64,000 nucleotides of DNA from Shewanella jiangmenensis (GCF_018596335.1 NZ_JAHEPS010000002.1:186001-250000); one strand, 5' to 3'; numbered from the stretch's first letter, positions 8,428 to 18,370 are shown. A program made the numbers and translations. The notes: generated by a model not told the origin, from the letters alone.

Positions 8428-9828
8428 TCAGTCGGCCGGCGCGTCGAATTCGGTGTCCTCGATGGTTGGGAACATGGGTTCGACATTGGGCAGAATTTTA
8501 AACTGGCGCTGGAAGTGGCGCTGCACCCCTTTGAGGTTGATGTTGCCAAGGCCGGTGGCAAAGCCGAACCAGGCATAGAGGCCGCTGTAATCGTCAAACA
8601 TCGGCGGCAGGTATCTTGGCGCCGTGAGTATGCCTTCGCGGTAGGCAAGGTAGAGCACCGGAATGTCTTCGATGGCGAGCTTGCCCAAAAACAGCATGGG
8701 AATGAGCTCGGGGATGCCGGAGGCGATGGCGCTGCGGATAAAGTTGACGTTTTCCACATAGCCGCGCACATAGGAGATATCCTTGGTAAAGCAGCTGCCA
8801 CCTTCCACCATGCCGCCGCGAAATACCCGCTGGGTGACGCGATAGCTGTCTTTGCGGCTGAGGTTCTGATCGCGAAAATAGCGGTACACTTCAATAAAAT
8901 CAGCGCCTTTCTCGGCCATGTCCACGGCGGTTACCCGATCGCTGATGCGTCTGGCGCGCCCCGGCGTTGAGCTTAAGGTCAGCATTTCCATCAGTACTGC
9001 CAGGCCTTCCTGGGCAGCAGCAACCCGCGGTGAACCCACACTGAGCCAGGTGGCATGGGGCTGCGCACGGCCATTGAGGGTAGTGCCAACGTGGACCCAG
9101 CCTTCATGCACTTCGTACACGTTCAAATCGGCGCGGCTGAACATGGCTTTGGAGTTGATTTTGACCGTATCGCCACCCACGGCAGCATCGGAAACGATAC
9201 CGTCACTGAGTTTGACCCGCATATCATCGCTGTGGAAATAACCGCTCAGACGCGACCCCAGGTGTGCCACGGCGCTGGCGGCATCAATCTCTTTGGGATG
9301 TTGTTTGTTCATGTGCGCGGCGGCGGGCAGCGAGAAGATATAGCTGAGTCGGTCGCCCAGTTGTCTGAGCGTGTGGCGGTCGCCATGGAGCTTGTTACTG
9401 GCGGAGCCATAGAGCATTTGGCTTAGTTTGCCAAACTGAGGCGTGCCGCGGTGACTGAGCATATCGATAACCAGCCGGTATTGGTCGAGGTTGGCGACCA
9501 ACAGTTGTCCAAGCTGGTCACTTTTGCCCAGTGTACGCTGGATTTCCTGCTTGAGGCTTTTCAGCTCGCGCTGGGTGGCGTGGGTATCAAAGGGCAGGGT
9601 GAGATTGTCGTAAAAGGCTTTATCGACAGCGGGTAAGGCTTTGGCGCCACTGTCGAAGAAACGCTGTTCCAGTTCGCGGGGCCACTTGATGGCATCAAGG
9701 ATTTTAATCGGTGCCTGCAGGCTTATCAGGCGATCGGAAAAGTGTCGCAGGTGCGCACAATACTGGGCTTTTGCGTCGGTCATTGGCTCTGACTCTGGGG
9801 AGTGTTCTTCGGATAATGATAGCGCCAT
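8428..9828 (-). CDS. QEGLA-motif (DUF1704) protein
   Basis: The protein belongs to the DUF1704 family, often annotated 'flavohemoglobin expression-modulating QEGLA motif protein'. It shows the diagnostic VAAAQEGLAVLMEML and, further upstream, HEGWVHVGTTLNG, a pattern resembling a zinc-peptidase-like HExxH variant (HEGWVH). Its molecular activity is not established. The start is uncertain. The frame is open up to 9894, but that start lies inside the terminator hairpin of the preceding minus-strand gene. The ATG at 9828 (466 residues) has AGGTGG 13 bases away, and the ATG at 9783 (451 residues, MTDAKAQYC) is an equally plausible shorter start. Confidence 0.8.
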   Translation of the reverse strand: MALSLSEEHSPESEPMTDAKAQYCAHLRHFSDRLISLQAPIKILDAIKWPRELEQRFFDSGAKALPAVDKAFYDNLTLPFDTHATQRELKSLKQEIQRTLGKSDQLGQLLVANLDQYRLVIDMLSHRGTPQFGKLSQMLYGSASNKLHGDRHTLRQLGDRLSYIFSLPAAAHMNKQHPKEIDAASAVAHLGSRLSGYFHSDDMRVKLSDGIVSDAAVGGDTVKINSKAMFSRADLNVYEVHEGWVHVGTTLNGRAQPHATWLSVGSPRVAAAQEGLAVLMEMLTLSSTPGRARRISDRVTAVDMAEKGADFIEVYRYFRDQNLSRKDSYRVTQRVFRGGMVEGGSCFTKDISYVRGYVENVNFIRSAIASGIPELIPMLFLGKLAIEDIPVLYLAYREGILTAPRYLPPMFDDYSGLYAWFGFATGLGNINLKGVQRHFQRQFKILPNVEPMFPTIEDTEFDAPAD

Positions 9829-9870
9829 TAGCAGGTTGGAACCACCTAAGCAACTGAATTGGCGCGATGA

Positions 9871-9903
9871 AAACAAATCGGCCAGGGAATGCAACCCTGG
9901 CCG
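9871..9903 (-). terminator. terminator of the PA3496-type gene
   Basis: The 9-bp perfect stem CGGCCAGGG / CCCTGGCCG with a 7-base loop is followed on the minus strand by ATTTGTTTT. It starts six bases after the stop of the small gene at 9910-10092. Confidence 0.85.
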
Positions 9904-9909
9904 TTGGGC

Positions 9910-10092
9910 TTAGAGGAAATCATCCTCATCGACACCCAGTGCTTTTCGAAGCTCAGCGCGTTCGAGATAGTCATCCAATCGCCGCTTCACCTCGCGCCTG
10001 TGTTTGAGTGCACTGGCGGCCTGGGCGTTCTTGGGCGAGGTTAACTCCTCAATTTCGCTGTCTTGGGGCAGGACTTCAACGATACGAGCCAT
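9910..10092 (-). CDS. small PA3496-type hypothetical protein
   Basis: The 60-residue protein is highly charged and predicted helical, with a central ALKHRREVKRRLDDYLERAELRKAL-like amphipathic stretch and acidic ends. It resembles the short PA3496-family proteins ('putative envelope integrity protein'). The start ATG is preceded by an excellent AAGGAGG, which makes it a well-expressed real gene despite its size. No partner gene is evident; the QEGLA gene downstream is separated by a terminator. Confidence 0.7.
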   Translation of the reverse strand: MARIVEVLPQDSEIEELTSPKNAQAASALKHRREVKRRLDDYLERAELRKALGVDEDDFL

Positions 10093-10357
10093 AACGAATT
10101 CCTCCTTAATTGCCTTACCGTCTTTCTAACCAGTTTGCGCCTTGCAGAAAAGCAAAAAAAATTTGTTGTCTGGTCAAAAAAATCTCGCTTGTACGCTCGT
10201 GTCAATCCATGGACTGAGCCAGATAGCGGCCTGTAGCAAGGGCTTATTTAATCCTTACTAATAAAGTCGGATATTTCGCCTTGCGCAATGCGTTATTTGA
10301 ACCAGACTCAAATGAGCGGAAAAAGGCATTTTCTGGGATGACCGTTACTGTAAAAGG

Positions 10358-12478
10358 ATGAACACTTTGGCAACCCCTGCTCCCATCTTTCAAATTCTCG
10401 GCTTCAAAGCGCCAGGGTTCGTCTGGGGAGTGCTGTTTGTGTCCATGGTGTTTTCTTTTACTGGCTGGTTTCTATTTGATCAATATATTCAAGGGCGTGG
10501 AGTTGAGCGCTTCGACGATGCGGCCAAGGATATGCGCGAGACCATAGCTGCGCGGATGCTGGTGTATGAGCAGGTACTGCGCAGTGGCGTGGGCCTTTTT
10601 AAGGCGTCTGAGTCTGTCACCCGTGAGGAGTGGCGCCGCTTTGCCGATAACGTGAAGTTGCAACAGTATTACCCTGGTATTCAGGGCTTGGGCTTTTCAA
10701 AGGTTGTACCCGCAAGCAAGCTTACTGAGTTTGAGCAGTCTGTCAGAGATCAGGGGTTTCCAAATTTTAAAGTCACCCCTGTTGGGACGCGTGATTATTA
10801 CCATGCGATTGTTTTTCTTGAGCCTTTTGATTGGCGCAATCAACGCGCTTTTGGTTATGACATGTATACCGAGCCCAGGCGGCGTAAAGCGATGGACTGG
10901 GCAATCACCACCGGCAATGCCGCCATTTCGGCAAAAATCACCCTGGTGCAGGAAACGCACGAGGATATACAGGCTGGTTTTTTGATGTATCTGCCGCTGT
11001 ATAAGGGCGCAGCCCGGGAGCCGGTCTCTGTTGAAGGTCTGGTGTATGCGGCGTTTAGGATGGAGGATTTGATGCGCGGCATTATTGGCACCAAATTTCC
11101 GAAGCTCATCCTCGAAGTGTATGACGGCGGCAAGATAAGTGTCGATGCGCTGATGTTCCGCTCTAGTACCGAAGGCGGTTGGCGCTATCAATCCCAGCAA
11201 GTGCTGGAACTCGGTGGTCACAGCTGGCTGCTTAACATGGGCAGCATCGATGAATTTATTACCGATACCGAGAAGCTCCAAAGCCGACTGATGCTGTTTA
11301 TGGCGGTGGTTTTTGAGCTGCTGACTTTTTACTTTTTACTCAGCATTGCCCGCACCCGCCAAAAAGAAGTGTTGCTTGCCGATGAAGTGGTCGCCAATGA
11401 GCGTAGGTTCAGGCTGGTGGTGGAGGCCTCGCCCAGTGCGCTTATCATCGCTGACAGCAAGGGCATAATCACGCTGGTAAACATTCACACCGAGCAGCTG
11501 TTTGGCTACAGCCGGGACGAATTGCTGGGTCAGAGCGTGAACATGCTGCTACCTGCAGCGTCAAGGTCGGCTCACCATTCGCATATGGCCTCTTATCTGG
11601 CCAATCCCATCGCGAAAAAAATGTCCGTCCGGGATGAGCTTTACGGCCGTACCAAGCAGGGTCGGCTGGTACCCATAGAGGTTGGCTTAACCCCAATTCA
11701 TTTTTCCACCGGCATCTCGGTACTCGCGACCATCAACGATATTTCGGTTCGCCGTAACATTGAGGCCCAGCGTCTGGCCCATACCCGAGAGCTTGAGCGG
11801 ATTAACAAAGAGCTCGACAACTTTACTCATATCGCGTCCCACGACCTTAAGTCCCCCCTGCGTGGCATAGATCAGCTGAGCATGTGGCTCGAAGAAGATC
11901 TGGCCGGCAAGCTTGATGAAACCTCGGCGCGGCACCTTGCGCTTATCCGCAGTCGTATCGCGCGAATGACGCAACTGCTCGATGGACTCTTGTTTTACTC
12001 GCGCATTGGCCGGATTGAAGATGCGCTCAAACCCATAGAGCTGTGTGAACTGGTGCGGGACACCTTTGCACTGGTGGCGCCGCCATCGGGATTTGAACTT
12101 AAGTTGGACGCCGCGCCGCTACCGTTAATCACCGCAAGAGAGCCGCTCGAACTGGTGCTGCGAAACCTCTTCTCCAACGCCATAAAGCACCACGACCGCG
12201 GCGCCGGCGAGATATCTGTGAGCTGGAATGTCATTGATGGCATGGTGGAAATTTGTGTCGCCGATGATGGGCCGGGTATTCCAAAGGAGTATCAGGAAAA
12301 GGTGTTCAATATCTTCCAGACCCTCAAAACCCGGGATGAGGTCGAAGGGTGCGGTTTGGGGCTGTCACTGGTTAAAAAAACCGTTGAAAGATACGGTGGC
12401 AAAGTGTGGCTGGTATCTGAAGGCCGAGGCTGTCAGTTTTGGTTTTCCTGGCCTGAACATATGGAAGCAAGCAAATGA
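10358..12478 (+). CDS. CHASE-PAS sensor histidine kinase
   Basis: The 706-residue inner-membrane sensor has a first membrane helix at about 22-42, an extracytoplasmic CHASE domain (about 70-300) and a second helix near 310-330. A PAS domain follows (FRLVVEASPSALIIAD, about 350-470), then a HisKA domain with the phosphorylatable His495 in HIASHDLKSPLRG and a C-terminal HATPase with NLFSNAIKHH, DDGPGIP and GLGLSLVKKTVE. CHASE domains detect small extracellular molecules; the ligand is unknown. The frame overlaps the next gene by four bases (ATGA), so it is translationally coupled to a single-domain receiver. The kinase lacks an own receiver, consistent with that partner. Confidence 0.92.
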   Translation: MNTLATPAPIFQILGFKAPGFVWGVLFVSMVFSFTGWFLFDQYIQGRGVERFDDAAKDMRETIAARMLVYEQVLRSGVGLFKASESVTREEWRRFADNVKLQQYYPGIQGLGFSKVVPASKLTEFEQSVRDQGFPNFKVTPVGTRDYYHAIVFLEPFDWRNQRAFGYDMYTEPRRRKAMDWAITTGNAAISAKITLVQETHEDIQAGFLMYLPLYKGAAREPVSVEGLVYAAFRMEDLMRGIIGTKFPKLILEVYDGGKISVDALMFRSSTEGGWRYQSQQVLELGGHSWLLNMGSIDEFITDTEKLQSRLMLFMAVVFELLTFYFLLSIARTRQKEVLLADEVVANERRFRLVVEASPSALIIADSKGIITLVNIHTEQLFGYSRDELLGQSVNMLLPAASRSAHHSHMASYLANPIAKKMSVRDELYGRTKQGRLVPIEVGLTPIHFSTGISVLATINDISVRRNIEAQRLAHTRELERINKELDNFTHIASHDLKSPLRGIDQLSMWLEEDLAGKLDETSARHLALIRSRIARMTQLLDGLLFYSRIGRIEDALKPIELCELVRDTFALVAPPSGFELKLDAAPLPLITAREPLELVLRNLFSNAIKHHDRGAGEISVSWNVIDGMVEICVADDGPGIPKEYQEKVFNIFQTLKTRDEVEGCGLGLSLVKKTVERYGGKVWLVSEGRGCQFWFSWPEHMEASK

Positions 12479-12903
12479 ATGAAGAAAGTTACCCTGAAGT
12501 CGTGCTGTTTCTGATTGACGACGACGAGGTGGATTACATGGCCGTTAAGCGTGCTATGGCACAGATGCGGCTGATCAATCCATTGATCCGCGCGAGGGAC
12601 GGCCAGTCGGCACTGGAAATGCTCAAAAGTGGTGAAGTGAAGGGTGCCTTTGTTATCTTGCTGGATTTGAACATGCCACGGATGAACGGGCTTGAGTTTC
12701 TGGATGTGCTGCGCTCGGATCCGCAGTTGTCATCGTCGGTGGTGTTTGTGCTGACCACGTCCCGATCTGACGAAGACAAGGTTGCAGCCTATCGTTTTAA
12801 TGTGGCCGGTTACTTGGTGAAAAATAACATCAGAGAAGAGTTTTCCAACATTATTAATATGTTGGATGGGTACTGGCGCGTAGTGGAACTACCGCAGATT
12901 TAA
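12475..12903 (+). CDS. single-domain response regulator (Rcp1-like)
   Basis: The 142 residues comprise only a receiver domain: the acidic pair in LIDDDEVD, phospho-acceptor Asp64 in ILLDLNMPRMNG, Thr in VLTTSRSDED and a Lys in VKNN. The longer beta4-alpha4 region and DEVD opening resemble Rcp1-type regulators that pair with phytochrome-like kinases. With no output domain it probably relays phosphate or acts by binding. It overlaps the kinase gene by 4 bp and precedes the REC-GGDEF-EAL gene by 9 bp. Confidence 0.92.
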   Translation: MNEESYPEVVLFLIDDDEVDYMAVKRAMAQMRLINPLIRARDGQSALEMLKSGEVKGAFVILLDLNMPRMNGLEFLDVLRSDPQLSSSVVFVLTTSRSDEDKVAAYRFNVAGYLVKNNIREEFSNIINMLDGYWRVVELPQI

Positions 12904-12912
12904 GGAAGGGAT

Positions 12913-14643
12913 ATGAACCTTTTGCTGGTGGATGACGATGAAGTCGATCGCGAGATGATCATGCGGGCGCTGTCCCAGTCTGATCGTGAGTTTGTGGTCG
13001 CTCAGTCCTGTTACGCCAAAGATGCGATGGAAATGGTCGGCACGCAGCAGTTTGACGGCATTCTGCTCGACTATATGCTGCCGGACGCGAATGGCCTTGA
13101 AGTGCTCACCTGGCTGAATGACATCGGCAAGGAAGATTCGGCTGTGGTGATGATCAGCCGCTACGAAGACGAAAAGCTGGCTGAGCGCTGTATTGAGCTG
13201 GGCGCGCAGGACTTTCTTCTTAAGGATGAAGTGACACCGGGCCGACTGTGCCGCGCTATCATCAACGCAAGACAGAGATTCTCGATGGCGCGCGCGCTGC
13301 GCCAGAGTCATGAAAAACTCAAAGAGTTGGCAGAGCACGATTCACTTACCCGTCTGGTCAATCGCTACGGCTTTGAATTATGCCTGAACCGGACGTTGAG
13401 CCAGACCAAGCGCTGCCATGGCATGCTCAGTGTGATTCTGCTTGATCTTGATGATTTTAAAGGCGTAAATGACACGCTTGGGCATCAGGTCGGCGACATA
13501 CTGCTGGTGGAAGTTGCAAGCCGTTTATCGTCGGCGCTTAGGGAAACCGATTTGATTGCCCGTATCGGCGGCGATGAATTTGTCGCACTTATCTGCGACC
13601 CTGACCCGGCCTACCTGCCATTTAACCTTGCCAAACGGCTGCTGAAAACCTTTGAAGCCCCGTTCAATCTGGGGGAATCCTCGGTCATGATTGGGGCGAG
13701 CCTCGGCATCGCCCTTTACGGTGAGTGCGCCGATACCGCCGATGAGCTGCTGAAGTGCGCCGATATTGCCATGTACCGGGCTAAAAACGAGGGCCGAAAC
13801 CAGATCCAGTGTTACTCAGAGGAGCTTGAGCATCAGGTTCGGTATCGCACCCGCATCGAGCAGGGCCTCAGAGGCGCTATTGCCCGTAATGAGCTCAAAC
13901 TCTTTTACCAGGGGAAATTCGAAGCCTCATCCGGCCGTTTGGTAGGAATGGAGGCGCTGCTGCGCTGGCAGCACCCTGAAGATGGCCTGCTGGCGCCGGA
14001 CCGGTTTATGGCGATTGCTGAAGAGACTGGTCTGATGGAGCCCATAGGTGAGTGGGTGCTTGAAACCGCCTGTCATCAGGCGCGGGAGTGGCTGGATATG
14101 GTTGGCTATCGCATTCCCCATTTGTCGGTGGCCGTAAACTTTTCGGCATCGCAAATTGCCGCTGACAAGTTGCCCAAGGTGATACGGGATGCGCTGACCC
14201 GCTCAGGCCTTGCGCCGGAAAATCTGGAATTGGAAATCACCGAAAATGCGCTGATAAAGCGGCCCGAGCAAATTGCCGCAGCGCTTAAAGTGGTACGCGC
14301 CATGGGCGTGACGCTGGCGCTCGATGACTTTGGTACCGGCTATTCATCGCTGGATCATCTGATGCATTTTCCTATTCAGGTCATCAAGATAGACAAGAGC
14401 TTGGTGGCCACGGTACCTGAGGATGAAAAGGGCTGCCGCCTGCTGACAGCGCTTTTGAATTTCAGTCAGGGCTTTGGCATGGTGTCGGTGGCCGAAGGCA
14501 TAGAAACCGAGGCGCAGGCAGCGTTTTGCGCCGAACATGGCTGCGACTTGCTGCAGGGCTATCTGCTTGGGCGCCCGGTAGATGCGGCGACCTTTGAGAA
14601 AGATGTACTACTGCCTGCCCTTGGTAAATATCTGGATGGCTGA
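12913..14643 (+). CDS. REC-GGDEF-EAL cyclic-di-GMP regulator
   Basis: The 576-residue protein begins with a receiver domain ([10 protein letters not shown]; phospho-acceptor Asp53 in ILLDYMLPD). A GGDEF diguanylate cyclase domain follows, with an intact GGDEF at 219-223 and the RETD inhibitory site five residues before it. The C-terminal EAL phosphodiesterase domain has intact EALLRW (from residue 347) and [10 protein letters not shown]. Both catalytic signatures look complete, so the net activity on c-di-GMP cannot be predicted. It is last in a three-gene operon, so the CHASE kinase and the Rcp1-like receiver are its likely inputs. Confidence 0.93.
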   Translation: MNLLLVDDDEVDREMIMRALSQSDREFVVAQSCYAKDAMEMVGTQQFDGILLDYMLPDANGLEVLTWLNDIGKEDSAVVMISRYEDEKLAERCIELGAQDFLLKDEVTPGRLCRAIINARQRFSMARALRQSHEKLKELAEHDSLTRLVNRYGFELCLNRTLSQTKRCHGMLSVILLDLDDFKGVNDTLGHQVGDILLVEVASRLSSALRETDLIARIGGDEFVALICDPDPAYLPFNLAKRLLKTFEAPFNLGESSVMIGASLGIALYGECADTADELLKCADIAMYRAKNEGRNQIQCYSEELEHQVRYRTRIEQGLRGAIARNELKLFYQGKFEASSGRLVGMEALLRWQHPEDGLLAPDRFMAIAEETGLMEPIGEWVLETACHQAREWLDMVGYRIPHLSVAVNFSASQIAADKLPKVIRDALTRSGLAPENLELEITENALIKRPEQIAAALKVVRAMGVTLALDDFGTGYSSLDHLMHFPIQVIKIDKSLVATVPEDEKGCRLLTALLNFSQGFGMVSVAEGIETEAQAAFCAEHGCDLLQGYLLGRPVDAATFEKDVLLPALGKYLDG

Positions 14644-14720
14644 CTTGCCAGGCTGCGGATAATCCTCCAGAATTTTTTCATCTTCGATTATCGGCGGTTA
14701 ATCCGCCCCGGTTTGCTGTC

Positions 14721-15626
14721 ATGAAAATTGGCGTACTGTCCCAATTCCCCGAGCTTTATTCTACCCGCCGTCTTGTTGAAGCCTGTGAGTCCCGCGGCCA
14801 TGAAGCGCTGGTGATTAACCCCATCAACTGCTACATGAACATCAACTCGGTGAAACCCAGCATTCATTTGGCCGGCGCTGAAGTGCCGCAGCTGGACGCG
14901 GTGATCCCACGCATTCATACCAGTGTGACCTTTTACGGCTGTGCCGTGGTACGCCAGTTTGAAATGCTGGGGGTATTTGCCGCCAATGATTCGATCTCCA
15001 TTGCCCGCTCCCGCGATAAATTGCGGGCACTGCAATTGCTGTCGCGCAAAGGCATAGGTATGCCCATTACGGGGTTTGCCAACAAACCCCATGATATTCC
15101 TGATTTAATTAACATGGTCGGCGGCCCGCCGCTGGTGATTAAGCTGCTCGAAGGCACCCAGGGGATTGGCGTGGTGCTGGCCGAAACCCGTAAGGCGGCG
15201 GAGAGTGTGATTGAGGCGTTTCTGGGGCTTAAGGCCAACATCATGGTGCAGGAATTTATCAAAGAGGCCAACGGCAGTGACATTCGCTGTTTTGTGGTCG
15301 GTGATAAAGTGGTGGCGGCGATGAAGCGTCAGGGCCCTGACGGCGATTTTCGCTCTAATCTGCATCTTGGCGGCCATGGCGAGAAGGTACGGATCACCCC
15401 GCAGGAGCGTAAAACTGCAGTGGCTGCAGTGAAGGCGATGGGGCTCAGTGTCGCAGGGGTTGATATTCTGCGCTCAAACCGCGGCCCGCTGGTGCTTGAA
15501 GTGAATTCCGCCCCCGGCATTGAAGGCATAGAGCAGGCGACCGGTATTCAGGTAGCCGAACCCATAGTCGAGTACATAGAAAAAATGGTGGCGGCCCGTA
15601 AGGCCAACCACCAAGTGATTGCGTAA
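14721..15626 (+). CDS. rimK: RimK, ATP-grasp alpha-L-glutamate ligase
   Basis: The 301-residue protein aligns with E. coli RimK along its whole length (LSCYMNINP-like [74 protein letters not shown]). RimK adds glutamate residues to the C-terminus of ribosomal protein S6 and belongs to the ATP-grasp superfamily; the ENS-type metal-binding motif is present as EVNSAPG. The gene stands alone, followed by a convergent porin gene. Confidence 0.93.
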   Translation: MKIGVLSQFPELYSTRRLVEACESRGHEALVINPINCYMNINSVKPSIHLAGAEVPQLDAVIPRIHTSVTFYGCAVVRQFEMLGVFAANDSISIARSRDKLRALQLLSRKGIGMPITGFANKPHDIPDLINMVGGPPLVIKLLEGTQGIGVVLAETRKAAESVIEAFLGLKANIMVQEFIKEANGSDIRCFVVGDKVVAAMKRQGPDGDFRSNLHLGGHGEKVRITPQERKTAVAAVKAMGLSVAGVDILRSNRGPLVLEVNSAPGIEGIEQATGIQVAEPIVEYIEKMVAARKANHQVIA

Positions 15627-15744
15627 TCTGCCGTTATTCTTGTTATTGTGCCCGGCCTGGCAAAGGTGTGGCTCGAAACGCGGCTGCGTTTACTGAGCTT
15701 TTCATAGGCTATCGCCGCACTTCATACATTGCTGAGCGGCTTTC

Positions 15745-15804
15745 GCCAAAGCGGGCCCTGTGCCAAAGCGCATCAGGTTGCCAAGCGCATCCTGTGCCAA
15801 AGCC
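15745..15804. repeat. imperfect 16-18 bp direct repeats
   Basis: Three to four copies of GCCAAAGCGSRYCNNGT-like units lie in the 199-bp gap between the convergent rimK and porin genes. I see no T-tract terminator in this gap. Confidence 0.55.
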
Positions 15805-15825
15805 AGTCAGCCCAGTGAAAAACCG

Positions 15826-16512
15826 TTAGATTGCAAAACCATAACTCCAGCGCAGCACCAGTTTGGTGTCGTCCATCTCAAGGTTGGTGTCGGAAAGCAT
15901 AAAGCTGACATCGCCAAGGCTGGTGGTTTTGGTGAGTGTTGCCGAGTAATCGCTGTAGCTTGATTCGCCATACCAGCTGCTGACCATATCACCGCTGCTG
16001 TAGCCGTAATGCAGTCCAAAGGTCAAAGAATCTGTTACGGGGATGCTGACATCGGCGTACAGATAATCCATGTCTGAATCAGACAGGCTGTCATCCGCGA
16101 TGTCATCGCCGCCATGCAGCACATAGGCGTAACCTAAGGTCAGCCACTGCCAGCTTAATGAGCCATAAAGCTCGCCAAAGTCCACGTCGCTGTCTGCATC
16201 AGGGTAACCGTAGTAGATGTAGCCCAGATCAAGGCTAATGTCCTCAGTCAGCTCGGCGCTGTAGCCGCCGTAGAGGTCAAGCTCAAAGCTGATGTCGTCA
16301 CCAAAGTCGACATTGCTGCTCCACAATCCGGCATAAAAGCCGCTGTCGTGGCTGTAATCTATTCCGCCATCGACGGCGGTCGCATTCTGGGTTTGGCTTA
16401 TACCGCGCCACAGGTAATTGGAGCTCAGGCCAATATTGCCATCGAGCGCAGCAAAGGCCTGTGGGCTGAGCAGCAGGGCGGTTATCAGCAAGCAGACTGG
16501 CGTTTTCATCAT
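15826..16512 (-). CDS. TorF-family putative porin
   Basis: The 228-residue precursor has a clear signal peptide ending QAFA-ALDG. The mature protein is rich in alternating aromatic and acidic residues (GNIGLSSNYLWRGISQTQ near the N-terminus, LRWSYGFAI at the C-terminus). The NYLWRGISQT opening is diagnostic for the TorF/Gcw_chp family of outer-membrane proteins common in Shewanella. A 10-12 strand barrel is likely; the substrate is unknown. Two adjacent ATG codons are possible starts after AAGGGGAAAT. The mature part is strongly acidic (DADSDVDFGE). Confidence 0.85.
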   Translation of the reverse strand: MMKTPVCLLITALLLSPQAFAALDGNIGLSSNYLWRGISQTQNATAVDGGIDYSHDSGFYAGLWSSNVDFGDDISFELDLYGGYSAELTEDISLDLGYIYYGYPDADSDVDFGELYGSLSWQWLTLGYAYVLHGGDDIADDSLSDSDMDYLYADVSIPVTDSLTFGLHYGYSSGDMVSSWYGESSYSDYSATLTKTTSLGDVSFMLSDTNLEMDDTKLVLRWSYGFAI

Positions 16513-16685
16513 ATTTCCCCTTATTGTCGCGATGTTTACTGTTCTTGTTTGGTCGGGGATGCTTTAGCGAGAGTTATGCCAATATTTAACTTATTGAATT
16601 ATATCGATTTGATATTTATTGGTGCAGAGAGGAACCCAGGTTTGCCCAAGCGCTGCGCACAATTTGCACAAGCTTGGTGCGCAGG

Positions 16686-16714
16686 CAATAAAAAAGCCTC
16701 CACAGGGAGGCTTT
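16686..16714 (-). terminator. HU gene terminator
   Basis: The perfect 9-bp stem AAAGCCTCC / GGAGGCTTT with a 4-base loop is followed on the minus strand by TTTTTTATT, 23 bp after the HU stop. Confidence 0.92.
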
Positions 16715-16736
16715 AACGGCGACGCGAACTTACCGC

Positions 16737-17009
16737 TTAGTTTACGCTGTCACGCAGGGCCTTACCGGCCTTGAATTTTGGAATGGTCGCGGCTGGGATT
16801 TTGATTTCCTTGCCGGTTTGTGGGTTGCGACCAGTGCGCTCGGCGCGGGTGCTGGTTTCAAAAGAGCCAAAACCTACGATGGAGATTTTGTCACCGTCTT
16901 TCATGGCACCGGCAACGGCTTCTTCGAAGGATTTCAGAGCACGGCCAGCCTCGGCTTTGGTCAGGTCGGCGCTCTCGGCAATCTTGGCGATAAGTTCAGT
17001 TCTGTTCAT
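16737..17009 (-). CDS. HU-family nucleoid DNA-binding protein
   Basis: The 90-residue protein is a full-length HU subunit (MNRTELIAKIAESADLTKAE, VGFGSFETSTRAERTGRNPQ, KIPAATIPKFKAGKALRD). The conserved GRNPQTGKEI DNA-binding arm is intact. HU bends and compacts DNA as a homo- or heterodimer. It shares features with both E. coli HupA and HupB, so I assign no subunit letter. The gene is monocistronic with its own terminator and stands apart from the usual lon-hupB neighbourhood. Confidence 0.95.
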   Translation of the reverse strand: MNRTELIAKIAESADLTKAEAGRALKSFEEAVAGAMKDGDKISIVGFGSFETSTRAERTGRNPQTGKEIKIPAATIPKFKAGKALRDSVN

Positions 17010-17140
17010 AGCTAAATACTCGTCTTTCCGTGATTATTGTTATAAAACTCGCCTAACATGCCACAGCCCCAAACGTTTTGGAAGCGGTTTTCCTGCGCAA
17101 ATACCGCTTGGGATCAATTTTCTGTGGCTTATTGGTTTTC

Positions 17141-17941
17141 TTAGTTTTCGTCGAGCAGCTGATACAGAATCCGCTTCACCATTTGCGGCTCAAATGGCTT
17201 GTCACACAGGGCGTTAACCCCGGCCTGGCTCACGTTTGCCAGATGGGCATCGTTGGCTTCAGACGACACCATCAAAATAGGAATGTGTGACTGCTGGCTT
17301 TCGCCGCGGATAAATTGGGTCAGCGCCAGCCCATCGACGCTGGGCATGTTGTAGTCGGTGACCACCAAATCGAACATTTGTCCGCTCATCAGTGCGATGG
17401 CCTCGCTGCCGTCGCAGGCTTCGGTCAGTTGCCGAATGCCAAGCTGAGTCAGGGTGCGGCGGATGATGCCCCGCGCCATGCGGCTGTCGTCTACCACCAA
17501 TACGCGTAAGTCCTGCACATCAAAGTGCGCCAAATCCAGCTCATCGTGTGACAGCAGGTCGATAGTGGCGTTAAGCGCCTTACCCAAATGCTCCTTGCTG
17601 AAGGGCTTTGGCAATATCGCCACCACCCCTGACTGGCGGTAAATCTCCAACTGCTCACGGCGACACTCGCTGGAGACCAGCATAAACTGCACGTCTTCGC
17701 AGCCGCGCTGGTTTCGGATAAAACTGAGTAAATTCAGTGCGTCGCCATCGCTAAAGTGCATGGCTGACGCCACCAGATCGGGTTTATGGCGCTGCAGGAT
17801 AAGCTCGGCGTTGGCGATTGAGGAAGCGGTTTCGATGTTCTCTATGCCTTCGGCCCTGAGGCGCGCCATGATGATTTTGCGCTGGGTGTCGGAGGGTTCA
17901 ACCAGCAGAATCGATAATTCCTGGGGGGACAGATGATGCAT
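17141..17941 (-). CDS. double-receiver response regulator
   Basis: The 266-residue protein consists of two REC domains and no output domain. The second (about 144-266) is complete: VLVVDDSRMARG, phospho-acceptor Asp196 in LVVTDYNMPSVDG, and the C-terminal KPF Lys. The first (about 8-130) keeps the fold and its KPF lysine (PKPFSKE). However, its acidic pair is reduced to LLVEPSD and the residue aligned with the phospho-acceptor is Ala60 (DLVASAMHFSDG). The first domain is therefore probably not phosphorylated and may serve for dimerisation or partner binding. No kinase gene is adjacent. Confidence 0.9.
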   Translation of the reverse strand: MHHLSPQELSILLVEPSDTQRKIIMARLRAEGIENIETASSIANAELILQRHKPDLVASAMHFSDGDALNLLSFIRNQRGCEDVQFMLVSSECRREQLEIYRQSGVVAILPKPFSKEHLGKALNATIDLLSHDELDLAHFDVQDLRVLVVDDSRMARGIIRRTLTQLGIRQLTEACDGSEAIALMSGQMFDLVVTDYNMPSVDGLALTQFIRGESQQSHIPILMVSSEANDAHLANVSQAGVNALCDKPFEPQMVKRILYQLLDEN

Positions 17942-17980
17942 TGCGCCTCTGAAATTTAAGTAAATTTATAATTATTAAAA

Positions 17981-18370
17981 CTAGGCTTTAGCTTGCTCAA
18001 GATAGTTGCGGGTAGAGCGGTGAAACGCCACCCACCACTGAAACCCAAGCAGCAGCGCTGCGCAAAGGGCCACCACAGGTATAGGTAACTCGGTCTTGCC
18101 GATAAACAGCCTGGCATCCTCGGGGCTGATTCGGGTGGCAAGAATGGCGGTTACCCCCAGTGCGGCAAAGCCCAGGGTTTGCACCGCAATGTAAATTCTA
18201 AGGGCCCATAAGGCCCAAAAGCTTCGCAGCAAAATCCCGATAAGCACAGGGATAACGCCAAGGGTGAACATGTCCGGCGCGCCGGTGACAATCAGCCGGC
18301 CAATGGCAAGCGCAGTCAGCAGCACATACAGAACAAGCAGTAATAACAAAGGCATTGGCGGCAGTTTCAT
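17981..18370 (-). CDS. four-helix membrane protein, function unknown
   Basis: The 129-residue protein is mostly hydrophobic, with four likely membrane helices (about 5-25, 33-55, 65-85, 100-120). No catalytic motif or recognised family is seen. I place the start at the ATG at 18368-18370 because GGGGA precedes it by five bases; an in-frame TTG five codons upstream lacks such a site. It is divergent from the next gene, with about 95 bp between them. Confidence 0.7.
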   Translation of the reverse strand: MKLPPMPLLLLLVLYVLLTALAIGRLIVTGAPDMFTLGVIPVLIGILLRSFWALWALRIYIAVQTLGFAALGVTAILATRISPEDARLFIGKTELPIPVVALCAALLLGFQWWVAFHRSTRNYLEQAKA

